This document shows positions 1 through 10,236 of a DNA stretch of 64,000 nucleotides, piece by piece. Made by a program: the position numbers and the translations under genes. The notes under the pieces were generated by a model. That model searched no databases, was not told where the DNA came from, and worked only from the letters and a program-made list of their open reading frames with translations. This DNA comes from Legionella cardiaca (GTDB lineage: Bacteria; Pseudomonadota; Gammaproteobacteria; Legionellales; Legionellaceae): assembly GCF_029026145.1 (NCBI RefSeq), contig NZ_CP119078.1, positions 1,797,036 through 1,861,035 of the forward strand, read 5' to 3'. The number at the start of each line of letters is the position of its first letter. Position 1 is the stretch's first letter.

Positions 1-12
1 GTCGCTGTCAGC

Positions 13-1362
13 TTATGCCTGGTGAGGGTCAAACGCATCCCTTACCGCATCGGCAAAAAGATTGCTGGCCAATACCAGAACAAACATAAAAACAAAAGCC
101 GACATCATAGGCCACCACACAATAGGTTCTCTTGCCAGTTCAAGACGAGCCCCATTAATCATATTTCCCCAACTGATGGTCATGGGTGAAACGCCAACCC
201 CTACATAGGATAAAACTGCTTCAGCCAAAACAAGGAAACTAAAATCCAAAACCAAGGTAATTAACACGATATGCATTACATTAGGTAATAGATGTTTACG
301 AATAATAGTAAAAGAACTACTACCCAAAGCTCGCGCTGCAGTGACGTAATCAACTTCTCTTAGCTTTAAGGTTTCGGCGCGCAGTAGGCGACATAAGCTA
401 GTCCAACTGGTTACACCAAGAATAAGACAAAGAGCAAATAATCTGGCATCAGCACTTTTACTTAGTGTTGCAAACTGCTGCGGATGATTGGCAATATAGG
501 TTTGCATAGACAGCACCGAAGCAGTAATTAGAAGTACACCGGGGATGGAGCTTAAGGTTGTGTAAATATACTGAATAATGTCATCGATAAGACCACCAAA
601 ATAGCCAGCACCTATGCCAAAAAATAAGGCCAGAGGCAACATAAAGAGCGTCGTTAGAATCCCTATTACAAGCCCAGTTCGAATACTCTTGACCGTATAA
701 TAAAAAATATCCTGTCCTATTTTTCCTGTACCTAATACATGAAAATTTCGCGATAGCCAGTAACCAGCCAGGGCGATAAATAGGCAAAGAAAAACAGTAA
801 GCAATACACTGAAGCTCAGTTTACTTGGCAAAATAATTAACTTTTCAGCTCGCATCGACCTAATTACAATCAACAAGCACCACAGAAAAATCCCGCCGGT
901 AAGAGACACCCATGCTGCTTTAATGAGTGCTCGCACAACTTCTTGCGTTCGATCTTCAGTATTTTTTATTGTTTGAGATCCATAATTTAATCGAGGATAA
1001 ATTTGCTGGGGTTTATCATCAATAAGCCTTGTTTCTGCGCTGTATAAATTAAGAGCTAAAGGAGCTGAATAAGTTTTTTCATACACTGTTCCAAGTGGCG
1101 ACAGGATTTTATCCAAAATAGATTCAGTTTGACTAGAAGTTGTATTTTTAAATTCAGCGTTTGTCTGTTTCAAATGCACTGAATCCATAACACCTATCAC
1201 TAAAAAAAATAACAACACAACGCCGGCGCTAACGGCCAATGGCCTTTTGAGAATTCGTTTAAACGCAAGTCGAATATGTTTTTTCCGCAAGCTAAAAATT
1301 ATAATTAGCGTACTAATCAATAGAACGCCAAGAAAGCATTTATCTGTCCATAATAATTCCAT
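13..1362 (-). CDS. Peptide-type ABC importer, inner-membrane permease (OppC/DppC/YejE-like)
   Basis: This is a 449-aa permease of the binding-protein-dependent (BPD) family, inferred to form half of the membrane channel for peptide or similar uptake. The C-terminal two thirds (about residues 205-445) look like DppC/OppC. GTGKIGQDIF (211-220) occupies the usual GTDxxGRD position, and the EAA loop that contacts the ATPase is visible as DYVTAARALG (about 338-347). The N-terminal roughly 200 residues are longer than in a typical 300-aa DppC: two early membrane segments, a soluble stretch at about 60-140, then further membrane segments. The ATG overlaps the stop of the upstream permease gene by one base (TAATG), so the two are translationally coupled. 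No ATPase gene follows within the 12 bases left of the window. The exact substrate cannot be read from sequence. Confidence 0.85.
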   Translation of the reverse strand: MELLWTDKCFLGVLLISTLIIIFSLRKKHIRLAFKRILKRPLAVSAGVVLLFFLVIGVMDSVHLKQTNAEFKNTTSSQTESILDKILSPLGTVYEKTYSAPLALNLYSAETRLIDDKPQQIYPRLNYGSQTIKNTEDRTQEVVRALIKAAWVSLTGGIFLWCLLIVIRSMRAEKLIILPSKLSFSVLLTVFLCLFIALAGYWLSRNFHVLGTGKIGQDIFYYTVKSIRTGLVIGILTTLFMLPLALFFGIGAGYFGGLIDDIIQYIYTTLSSIPGVLLITASVLSMQTYIANHPQQFATLSKSADARLFALCLILGVTSWTSLCRLLRAETLKLREVDYVTAARALGSSSFTIIRKHLLPNVMHIVLITLVLDFSFLVLAEAVLSYVGVGVSPMTISWGNMINGARLELAREPIVWWPMMSAFVFMFVLVLASNLFADAVRDAFDPHQA

Positions 1363-2339
1363 TAATTAAACCTTACGCGCGGATCCACTAATGTGTAGGA
1401 GATATCAGTTAAAATTAAACCAATGATATAAAGAATAGAACCCAAAAATACCATTGCTCTGACAATCGCAAAATCTTGTTGCTGAATCGCATCAATAATA
1501 TAACTTCCAAGACCTGGAACACCGAAAAAAGATTCCAAAACCAGGCTTCCCATAAATAAGGAAGGAATTAAAACCACAATTCCTGTAAGAATGGGTAGCA
1601 TTGCATTCTTTAAAACATGCCGAAATAATACACGAATTTCCGATAATCCTTTTGCCCTTGCGGTTTTAACGTAATCTCGATTCATTTCTTCTAAAAATAA
1701 ACTGCGATACCATCTTGCCCCGGCCCCTACACCAGCAAGGATAGCAACTACCACAGGGAGGATTATAAATTTGATGCTATCTAATCCATCATCGTAGCCT
1801 GAAATGGGTACGAGTCGCAAAACCTTCCCAAAAATATACTGCCCCCCAATGATGTAAAATAAACTTGAAACTGACATTAAAATAATACAGAAAACCACAC
1901 CACTTAAATCAAGATAGGTGGAGCGAAAAAAGGCCATGGCCATCGCAAAAATAATATCAGCTAACATCCCCCATATAAGAATTGGAATAGCAATCGCAAG
2001 ACTTGGCCACATGCGATGAGAAATGTCATAACTAATGTCACGACCAGCATCGGAAACACCAAAATCAAAAGCAAATAATTTTAATGATTTTTGAAAAAAC
2101 AACGTTCGAGTAATGCTTCTAATACCTTGTTCTTCACTATTATAAAATAAAGGTAAGTTGTAACCATGTTGTACCTTCCATTGCATGATGGCAGCAGGTT
2201 TAACATGTTTTTCCCCTAACTGCATCCGAGCCATATCATCTGGAGAATTCACCATGAAAAATAAAGCAAAGGTAATAATGTTAATCCCTAATAAAATTGG
2301 TATGGCATATAAAATTCGCCGCAATAAATACTGAATCAT
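1362..2339 (-). CDS. Peptide-type ABC importer, inner-membrane permease (OppB/DppB/YejB-like)
   Basis: This 325-aa protein is the partner permease of the dipeptide/oligopeptide importer. It opens with the family-typical LLRRILYAIPILLGIN and ends with the conserved VPGLGSYIIDAI segment, a last membrane span and LVDPRVRF. The EAA loop reads DYVKTARAKGLSE. I start at the ATG at 2339 rather than the in-frame ATG at 2441. The longer form adds 34 residues unlike any DppB N-terminus. The start at 2339 also gives an ATGA overlap with the stop of the upstream binding-protein gene. Order in the operon is binding protein, this permease, second permease. Confidence 0.87.
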   Translation of the reverse strand: MIQYLLRRILYAIPILLGINIITFALFFMVNSPDDMARMQLGEKHVKPAAIMQWKVQHGYNLPLFYNSEEQGIRSITRTLFFQKSLKLFAFDFGVSDAGRDISYDISHRMWPSLAIAIPILIWGMLADIIFAMAMAFFRSTYLDLSGVVFCIILMSVSSLFYIIGGQYIFGKVLRLVPISGYDDGLDSIKFIILPVVVAILAGVGAGARWYRSLFLEEMNRDYVKTARAKGLSEIRVLFRHVLKNAMLPILTGIVVLIPSLFMGSLVLESFFGVPGLGSYIIDAIQQQDFAIVRAMVFLGSILYIIGLILTDISYTLVDPRVRFN

Positions 2340-4510
2340 TTTTTTATTCTCGGGGCATGTCGCCGTTCTTTTTGATAATAAGCTAACAATAAAGGCAGTA
2401 ATAACAAGAAACCAAATAAAATTAGTAAGCCAATCGGCCATAACACAGGTTTATTCCATAGTTCACGTAATTGATTGCGTCGCGGCACATCCACATTCAT
2501 GTATTTCAATCCGTTGAGACTAATTGTGTTTGGTTTTGTCGGAGAAACCCATTGATGAGTTAATATTAGGGTTTGCGTATTAATTCCCCAAGCCCAAGGT
2601 GCATCATGCCTGACTATTTCAACCATGCTATCAATTAATTTTTGTCGCTCTGCATCATTCTTGCGGTTTCTCATGAGCTCGAATAAGCGGTCATAGCGGA
2701 GATTTTCATAATTTGAAGCATTTTCCCCATTATGTTTAACTTTGCCATTCGCACCATAAAGCATAAACAAAAAATTCTCAGGGTCAGGGTAGTCTGCATT
2801 CCAGCCCCAACTATAAATTTGAGCATTTCCCGAACGCATTTTATCTTGGAAACGGTTGTATTGCGTGGCACGAATATTTAAATCAATGCCAATCTTGGCA
2901 AATTGTTTGCGCATCCAGTCCAATTGAGCTTTATCATCAGGGCCTCCGGTTATAGGGACATCATAATGCAAAATTAATGCTTCACCAGTTTTGGGATCAA
3001 TCCCTCCCGGATACCCCGCTTGTTTCATTAAAAACTTTGCATCTTTAAGAGGTCGCCTTGCTGGCTTGCTACCATCCCAACGATAAACGTAAGGATTGAT
3101 ACCCTCTGCCCCTTCTTTATAACCAAAAATTCCAGGAGGAATTGGTCCTTGCGCAGCGTTACCTCGCCCGTTATAAAAAATAGCGATGCTTTCATCAAAA
3201 TTGACGGCAATAGAAATAGCCAGCCGTAATTTTCGTGCCCTTTCGCTTGTCCCACCCACGATAGGATCAAGCATGTTAAAACCTAAATAATAAATTGTGG
3301 GATCTGTCGTTTGCGATAACCGTATTTTTTTATCCTGCATGCTTGGCGTTAATGTAGGAAGACCCGCAGAGTTGATCTGAATTGCTTGATCAAAACTGTC
3401 AGCGCTAATCCCTGACAGGTCATAGTAGCCTTGTAAAAATTTATTCCAACGAGGAATTGACTCTTTTTCCAGGGTATAAATTGCTCGATTAACTAGAGGA
3501 AGTGGTTTGCCGGCATATTCTAAATAACCTGCCTTTTTATCTTCTTCTGAGCCATGCGAAGGAAAAAATTCTTGGCGAAAATTTGGGTTTTTACTCAGTA
3601 CCATTCGTCGATTTGGGTTATTTTCGCTTAGCATAAATGGACCAGTACCGACAGGATACCAATCGAAACTCAAATTTTTATCATCCATACCAACTTGCGA
3701 GTAAAAACGATCTGCTTCCCAGGGAACAGGCGCAAAAAAAGGCATCGCTAACCAAAATAAAAATTGCGAATATTGACCCGTTATTGTGACCTCAAATGTA
3801 TAGTCATCAATTTTTTGTACCCCAGCCATTGGATATTTTCTTAAATCAAGAAAATTAAGAGGTTGCAAATTATCGGGTAAACTTTGGGCAAAATCGCGAA
3901 AACCTACAATATGCTCACTCATTAAGCCGTAAATAGGTGAATTTACAGCAGGACTTGCGAGGCGTTTAATTTGGTAGATGTAATCATCAGCCGTTACTTC
4001 ACGTGTGCCTGTTTTTGCAAAATCAGACAGCTTATTAATGTCATTATTATCAAGATAATCCGCAGATAACTGATGATATAAATATTGCCCTTTTTTATTT
4101 TTAGCAAATGCAGGATGCGGCTGGAAAAAGATACCAGACCTGATATGAATAGTATAAACCGTGTAAGCAACATCCCCATTTTTTGAATCAGGTATTGATT
4201 CATGCGCTTTATTAAGGAAGCGAATTTGCGGCATTGTGGAAGCAGTTAACGGTTCTAATTGATATGGTCTTATAAAATAATCGTACTGCAAAAGAGGTTC
4301 ATAAATTTGCATAATGAATTGGTATTCATTACTAGAATAAGACTTCGCCGGATCGAGGGTTTTCGGTTGCTCGGCAAATGACGAATAATAAATTTTCTCT
4401 AAAGCATCATCATCTGGATAGGGATTATTAAAAGTCCAATTACCTGCATAGGAAGAAGTCATACTTAGCAGTAAAACGAACACCATCCATAGCCTGCTAA
4501 CCACTGCCAA
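2336..4510 (-). CDS. Extracytoplasmic peptide-binding protein (SBP_bac_5 family) with C-terminal membrane anchor
   Basis: A 724-aa solute-binding protein of the peptide/nickel family, larger than the usual 500-550 aa. An N-terminal signal peptide (about residues 1-22, no lipobox cysteine) is followed by the family opening EQPKTLDPAKSYSS and characteristic later blocks such as YWYPVGTGPF-type FDWYPVGTGPFMLS and YSWGWNADYPDPENF. Unusually, the protein ends in a long hydrophobic stretch (about residues 689-712) followed by a basic tail, KERRHAPRIKK. This looks like a C-terminal inner-membrane anchor with the tail in the cytoplasm. It is co-oriented with the two permease genes downstream (4-bp overlap) and starts 58 bp after ligA. 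It probably presents peptides to that permease pair. The anchor would replace a lipid anchor. Confidence 0.85.
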   Translation of the reverse strand: MAVVSRLWMVFVLLLSMTSSYAGNWTFNNPYPDDDALEKIYYSSFAEQPKTLDPAKSYSSNEYQFIMQIYEPLLQYDYFIRPYQLEPLTASTMPQIRFLNKAHESIPDSKNGDVAYTVYTIHIRSGIFFQPHPAFAKNKKGQYLYHQLSADYLDNNDINKLSDFAKTGTREVTADDYIYQIKRLASPAVNSPIYGLMSEHIVGFRDFAQSLPDNLQPLNFLDLRKYPMAGVQKIDDYTFEVTITGQYSQFLFWLAMPFFAPVPWEADRFYSQVGMDDKNLSFDWYPVGTGPFMLSENNPNRRMVLSKNPNFRQEFFPSHGSEEDKKAGYLEYAGKPLPLVNRAIYTLEKESIPRWNKFLQGYYDLSGISADSFDQAIQINSAGLPTLTPSMQDKKIRLSQTTDPTIYYLGFNMLDPIVGGTSERARKLRLAISIAVNFDESIAIFYNGRGNAAQGPIPPGIFGYKEGAEGINPYVYRWDGSKPARRPLKDAKFLMKQAGYPGGIDPKTGEALILHYDVPITGGPDDKAQLDWMRKQFAKIGIDLNIRATQYNRFQDKMRSGNAQIYSWGWNADYPDPENFLFMLYGANGKVKHNGENASNYENLRYDRLFELMRNRKNDAERQKLIDSMVEIVRHDAPWAWGINTQTLILTHQWVSPTKPNTISLNGLKYMNVDVPRRNQLRELWNKPVLWPIGLLILFGFLLLLPLLLAYYQKERRHAPRIKK

Positions 4511-4568
4511 AGTACGATTCCTAATAAGAGTAAAATGAGTATTATGATGTTAGTGACAATGCGTTTAG

Positions 4569-6584
<2,016 letters not shown>

Positions 6585-6864
6585 CTATCAGGAGTTCCTT
6601 GAAAAAAGAAGCAGTTTAGCATTATCCAATTCTTTGGCGGAATACTACGGCCATTTGTATTTTATACTAACTTAGGTCGACACTGACGGCACGTCATAAT
6701 GCCTTTCCTCCATTTTATGAATAAATTTTACTCACGCATAATAAGAAAAATTTCTGACCTATAGGACAGCTTTTTTAGTAGAGATTAAGAATAATCCTCC
6801 TCTTGCTGTCCGAAGTTCGAGTATGTTATAGATATTCCTTGGGTTCCAGACAAGGACGAAATAA

Positions 6865-7761
6865 ATGGACTTAAAACGTTTTTTTGCCTGCCTTATTATA
6901 TTTCTCATTCCATTCTGCGGTTACACAGCTACGATAACAGAAAATCTTGGCATTGCTTTTGTGCATGGCACCAACGACCATCGGGAGGATGCTGACGGAG
7001 GATATTGGAAAAGAGACTTCATTAATTCTTTAGCAAAGGCCTTACCTAATTACGATAACCATATTGTATTAGCCTGTGATTTTAGTCAGTACATGTGGCA
7101 CGAAGGTGCTGCAGGCTGTGTTGCCAATCAACTTTTAGATTTTATTAGTAAAAAACATATTACTAAATTAATTGTTTACACTCATTCTAATGGGGCAAAT
7201 ATCATTCGTTGGATTTTATCTAATCCTAGTTATGACGCGCGTTATCAATCGTTAACTAAAAAAATTACCCAGGTCATTGCCATAGCGCCATCCAGTGGCG
7301 GCACACCTTTGGCCGATGAAGTGATGGACGGCCATAGTTTTGAATCTAAAGTTGGCTGGTTACTGGGTTATCAAAATGACTCAGTTAAACAACAACGTGT
7401 GGGTGATATGGCACTTTTTAATGCCGAATTATTATTTGGCACGAATGGCCGCCCCTCGCTTCCCGTACCATTTCGCGTGGTGATTGGAACCGATGTCACT
7501 GCATCACCCATTTCAAAAGCCAGTTATTGTAATGGTTACATCTTAAATACTGGATTAAAAATTACCCAATTTTATTTAGATGACTGTTCAGATGGTTTTT
7601 TAAATTGCTCATCTCAAGCATTAGCTGGCAAGGTCTGGTTTTATGATTGGCAAAAAACAAAAGACAGAATCCCTTTAAGTCACAACCAAAGTCGACACGC
7701 TTGCTTTGGTTTTGAACAAATTTTGCGCAAAGACTTACTTGCACAAGGAGCGTTGCAATGA
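6865..7761 (+). CDS. Exported alpha/beta-hydrolase-like protein (putative lipase/esterase)
   Basis: A 298-aa protein with a clear signal peptide (about residues 1-22) followed by a fold resembling alpha/beta hydrolases. The segment FVHGTND (about 32-38) fits an oxyanion-hole HG motif, and VYTHSNGAN (about 104-112) fits a nucleophile elbow with Ser108. Candidate Asp and His partners lie in LDDCSDG and in the C-terminal LSHNQSRHACF. Several cysteines suggest periplasmic disulfides. The Shine-Dalgarno AAGGACG precedes the ATG. The stop overlaps the start of the next gene by 4 bp (ATGA), and rmuC follows, so three genes probably share a transcript. The substrate is unknown. The family assignment rests on motif order, not overall similarity that I recognise. 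Confidence 0.7.
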   Translation: MDLKRFFACLIIFLIPFCGYTATITENLGIAFVHGTNDHREDADGGYWKRDFINSLAKALPNYDNHIVLACDFSQYMWHEGAAGCVANQLLDFISKKHITKLIVYTHSNGANIIRWILSNPSYDARYQSLTKKITQVIAIAPSSGGTPLADEVMDGHSFESKVGWLLGYQNDSVKQQRVGDMALFNAELLFGTNGRPSLPVPFRVVIGTDVTASPISKASYCNGYILNTGLKITQFYLDDCSDGFLNCSSQALAGKVWFYDWQKTKDRIPLSHNQSRHACFGFEQILRKDLLAQGALQ

Positions 7762-8939
7762 AATCAAGTCATTTAATTTTTCTAACAACAACACTGTGGT
7801 TTACACAATTGCAGGCTATATCCTTGCCGACACAGCCTATTATTTCTTACGACTGTAAACAGTGTGAAAACCTCTCCCACGACGATTTAAATTCAAGCTG
7901 GACTACGGACGAGGGGGCGCTTAAGGAAGAAATTGTACACAAACAAATAAGTCGTAACTATCAAATTAAAGCATCCTTACAGCAGCTACATAACGGCATT
8001 TCAATCTATACACAGGCCCCAGGAGCCCTTATCCGCATCACATCTGCTAATTCAACTGTCAGCTCCAGTCCAAATCTTTATATTAGAAATAGTCAGGGCA
8101 AACAATTCAGTGTGCAAGAAGCCTCCAGCTTATTATCCAAAGACACTGCTTTAAAAAACACACCGTTTGCAGGACAACTGCTAGCATTTCAATTAAAGCC
8201 AGAACTAGGCTCAGGAAAATTTATTATTAACAGTACCGATAACTCAGCAAACGCAAATGAAGGTCCCTATATTATTCATGTTTATGATAAAGATGCAGCA
8301 ACTTATTTAAGTCTGGAAACGGATAAAGCCCGATATCATTATGGCGACAAATTAAACGTGACTATTCGCTTAAGTGATGATGAACTCAATTATCCTATTG
8401 ATTATATTAATGCCAATGTAATTAATCCATCTGGCGAGATAATGCCATTAAACCTTGAGCAAGTGAGTAACAATCTTTATCAAGCTCAATTCGATTTAGT
8501 TTCTGATAAAAATGTTCTGGGAGAAAACTGGTATGTAGCCGTTGAAACCTCGACATTATTGGGTGATGAAACCATTACCCGTCAGGCTCATACTGCTTTT
8601 TCTTATGTAATTCCCTCTGCGACTATTCGCAAAATACGCGCAACCGATAAGCCACTGTCATTTTCTGCCAAAGTAGAAGTTGCAACAGGAAGTCGTTATG
8701 CCTTGGAAGCTATACTCTTCGGCAGTGACTCTGCCGGAAAATTGCATCCGATAACTGCGGTGCAATCTGCATCTTGGCTGTCCCCTGGAAAACATACGAT
8801 TAATTTTTCATTTGATTCCGACTTAAAAACTGATTATAAAGCTCCTTATTATCTTGGTTATCTTCATTTGATTGATTTTGGTCAATTGAAGCCTGTATAT
8901 GAATACAATACGCCAATTGAACTGACAACTTTAGGATAG
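7758..8939 (+). CDS. Exported beta-rich protein, possibly DUF4785-type
   Basis: A 393-aa exported protein with an N-terminal signal peptide (about residues 1-20). The body is rich in beta-strand patterns. A middle segment with DKARYHYGDKLNVTIRL resembles an Ig-like or macroglobulin-type domain, followed by a second beta domain to the end. A CKQC motif lies near the mature N-terminus. It resembles conserved Legionella exported proteins annotated as DUF4785, but I cannot verify that assignment. It overlaps the preceding hydrolase-like gene by 4 bp and ends 1 bp before rmuC, which indicates translational coupling. No enzymatic motif is apparent. A structural or binding role at the envelope is only an inference. 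Confidence 0.6.
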   Translation: MKSSHLIFLTTTLWFTQLQAISLPTQPIISYDCKQCENLSHDDLNSSWTTDEGALKEEIVHKQISRNYQIKASLQQLHNGISIYTQAPGALIRITSANSTVSSSPNLYIRNSQGKQFSVQEASSLLSKDTALKNTPFAGQLLAFQLKPELGSGKFIINSTDNSANANEGPYIIHVYDKDAATYLSLETDKARYHYGDKLNVTIRLSDDELNYPIDYINANVINPSGEIMPLNLEQVSNNLYQAQFDLVSDKNVLGENWYVAVETSTLLGDETITRQAHTAFSYVIPSATIRKIRATDKPLSFSAKVEVATGSRYALEAILFGSDSAGKLHPITAVQSASWLSPGKHTINFSFDSDLKTDYKAPYYLGYLHLIDFGQLKPVYEYNTPIELTTLG

Positions 8940-8940
8940 T

Positions 8941-10194
8941 ATGGTCTTTTATTCTTCTTTCTCTTTGCTTGAGGGTATCGCTTTGGCGATTGCCCTCCAG
9001 TTTTTTTTAATAGCTTGGTTGATTGTACGTCAAACCAAGCAACGCAATTTTGTTGAGGTGCAATCTGATAAACTACAACAGTTGTTCATCTCGCAACTTC
9101 ATCAATTACATCTTGATTTACAACAAGCTTACCAAGCCAGTCAGCATCATATTCAGGAAAAAATTATTCAAGGCCAACTAACCAGTCAGCAATTAATTAG
9201 CGAAACAGTACAGCGTCAAATGACTGATGTAAGAGAGCAAATGAATCACAGTTTTAAGCAACATGCCTCTGCCTTGACGTCTCATCTACAATCACTGACT
9301 GAAGAAATTCGCAATCATCTGCATAGTCTTACGCAACAGGTCAATCACAAACTAACAGAAGGCTTTGAAAAAACATCATCCACATTTACTGACGTCGTTC
9401 GCCGCCTGACCATTATCGATGAAGCCCAGAAAAAAATTACCGAGCTATCAACTCACGTGGTTAGCTTGCAAGACGTCTTGGTGGATAAACGCGCCCGGGG
9501 AGCCTTTGGTGAGGTACAGTTAGCAACGTTGATTGCCAACGTTTTACCGACTACACACTATCGTATGCAATACACCCTCAGTAATCAAAAAAGAGCTGAT
9601 TGCATTTTGTTTTTACCTGATCCAACAGGGAATGTTGTAATTGATGCCAAATTTCCCTTAGAAACTTATCAAAAATTAATGAATGCAGATCCTGCCTCAA
9701 CGGATAGAAAAACGCTACAACAACAATTTAAACAAGATTTGCAAAAACATATTAAAGATATCGCTGAAAAATATATTATTCCTAACGAAACTGCCGATGG
9801 CGCGGTTATGTTTATTCCTGCTGAAGCTATTTTTGCAGAAATTCATGCCAACTATCCCGAGATTGTTGCTCTTTCTCAACGTTTAAAGGTCTGGTTGGTT
9901 TCTCCAAGTACTCTCATGGCTGTACTAACTACAGCAAAAGCTGTTTTAAAAGATGATGAGACTCGAAAACATGTCCATATCATTCAAAAGCATTTACAAG
10001 CTCTTGCGGATGATTTCCAACGTTTTGAAAAAAGAATGGATAAATTATCAAAACATATCGATTTAGCTCATCAAGATGTGAATGATGTTAATACCTCAGC
10101 TAAAAAAATTACCCAGCGCTTTCAAAAGATTGAATCGGTTGATTTAGATTTACAGGAATTAACAAATACCGTTCCAGCACTTGAAGACAATTAA
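8941..10194 (+). CDS. rmuC: DNA recombination protein RmuC
   Basis: A 417-aa RmuC-family protein. In E. coli the family limits inversion at short inverted repeats and contains a restriction-endonuclease-like core. An N-terminal membrane segment (about residues 8-29) is followed by a long Gln/His-rich coiled coil (about 35-170). The conserved core begins around RARGAFGEVQL and contains ADCILFLPDPTGNVVIDAKF, whose D...DAK pattern fits a PD-(D/E)xK nuclease site. A second coiled coil closes the protein. It starts 1 bp after the preceding stop codon, so translation is probably coupled to two exported-protein genes, an unusual setting for a DNA-maintenance gene. Confidence 0.93.
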   Translation: MVFYSSFSLLEGIALAIALQFFLIAWLIVRQTKQRNFVEVQSDKLQQLFISQLHQLHLDLQQAYQASQHHIQEKIIQGQLTSQQLISETVQRQMTDVREQMNHSFKQHASALTSHLQSLTEEIRNHLHSLTQQVNHKLTEGFEKTSSTFTDVVRRLTIIDEAQKKITELSTHVVSLQDVLVDKRARGAFGEVQLATLIANVLPTTHYRMQYTLSNQKRADCILFLPDPTGNVVIDAKFPLETYQKLMNADPASTDRKTLQQQFKQDLQKHIKDIAEKYIIPNETADGAVMFIPAEAIFAEIHANYPEIVALSQRLKVWLVSPSTLMAVLTTAKAVLKDDETRKHVHIIQKHLQALADDFQRFEKRMDKLSKHIDLAHQDVNDVNTSAKKITQRFQKIESVDLDLQELTNTVPALEDN

Positions 10195-10236
10195 TGATTT
10201 AGGACAACGAAGTGTTCCTTCGAATAGGGATATTTT

